Source: Synergistaceae bacterium (GTDB taxonomy: Bacteria; Synergistota; Synergistia; Synergistales; Synergistaceae). From it: DNA of 38,983 bases. The stretch is from positions 1 to 38,983 of the forward strand of contig JAISYM010000004.1 of NCBI GenBank assembly GCA_031269875.1, written 5' to 3'. Positions 38,843 through 38,983 of the stretch are shown one piece after another (positions within the stretch are counted from its first letter, which is position 1; each line of letters begins with the position of its first letter). A program made the position numbers and the translations under genes. The notes under the pieces were generated by a model. That model saw only the letters and a list, made by a program, of their open reading frames with translations. It was not told the DNA's origin and did no database searches.

Positions 38843-38983
38843 TATCCAATTGTCTCATGTAAAGAGATGACGGACCGACGAACGAACGCAGCGAATCGGC
38901 GGCCGACACGGATGTCGGGCGAGCGAATCAGCTCAGGACAGAGGTGTATGAGCGATCCGATTCGCGGAGTGAGTCGCCGGCCC
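38843..38983. repeat. Long palindromic repeat element, copy E2 (cut by window end)
   Basis: This is an inverted copy of element E1 (1-173). The visible 141 bases align to the reverse complement of 33-173 without gaps. The inner stem pairs GCGAATCGG (38891-38899) with CCGATTCGC (38957-38965). In E1 the same stem reads GCGAATTGG with CCAATTCGC, so one base pair has changed on both sides. It lies just after the radical SAM stop and may act as its 3' hairpin. The far end lies outside the window. Confidence 0.85.

Noticed and set aside
1-38983. tRNA, rRNA, CRISPR arrays, prophage genes or transposases
   Set aside because: None were seen. The only repeats are the E and R families and the small tandem repeat in fliK.

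Overview
The window is an almost unbroken, plus-strand flagellar and chemotaxis supercluster, followed by a short block of unlinked genes. The order is fliE-F-G-H-I-J, a lytic transglycosylase, ylxF/motE-like, fliK, flgD, flgE, flbD, motA, motB, fliL, fliM, fliY, cheY, fliO-P-Q-R, flhB, flhA, flhF, flhG, a PilZ gene, cheB, cheA, cheC, cheD, fliA(sigD) and a FapA-family gene. This is essentially the Bacillus subtilis fla/che order with four changes: an SLT gene is inserted, motAB are inserted, a PilZ gene is inserted, and cheW is absent. The FliY/CheC/CheD-type signal-termination set and this order occur in Firmicutes, Thermotogota and Synergistota. The moderately high GC, the frequent GTG/TTG starts and the gene content make a Synergistota bacterium (Cloacibacillus/Synergistes-like) my best guess. 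That is inference from memory and was not tested by a search.

Layout: 1-715 has no gene. It holds a long palindromic repeat (element E1), a possible small RNA ending in a strong terminator, and an AT-rich leader for fliE. 716-11372 encodes basal body, export ATPase, hook-length and hook proteins, and ends in a clear intrinsic terminator. 11373-11588 holds that terminator, a candidate promoter and a MITE-like repeat. 11589-20209 encodes the stator, switch complex, CheY, export gate and FlhB. 20299-24650 encodes FlhA, FlhF and FlhG. 24652-30548 encodes a PilZ protein, the chemotaxis core and the flagellar sigma factor. 30577-33647 has a FapA-family gene and three unrecognised genes. 33720-38836 has an S1-domain protein, DUF501, an exported metallo-beta-lactamase-fold protein, folP, folK and a YgiQ-type radical SAM protein. 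The window ends in a second, inverted copy of the palindromic repeat (element E2).

Most flagellar genes overlap or abut their neighbours, which fits translational coupling. The cluster would supply the MS ring, switch, export machine, hook, stator, polar-number/placement GTPases, CheA-CheY signalling with CheC/CheD adaptation, and the sigma factor for late genes. Filament genes, P/L-ring genes, cheW, cheR and receptors are not here.

The most unusual signals are non-genic. (1) A 140-170 bp palindromic element occurs in inverted orientation at both ends of the window, with a covarying base pair in one stem. (2) A second, MITE-like family has three copies. Two are intergenic and one lies inside the flhB reading frame. 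In that copy the in-frame stop present in the other two copies has become a Trp codon, so FlhB carries a repeat-derived N-terminal extension that ribosomes cannot bypass. (3) FliY has lost the Asn of both CheC-type phosphatase sites, while CheC keeps both.
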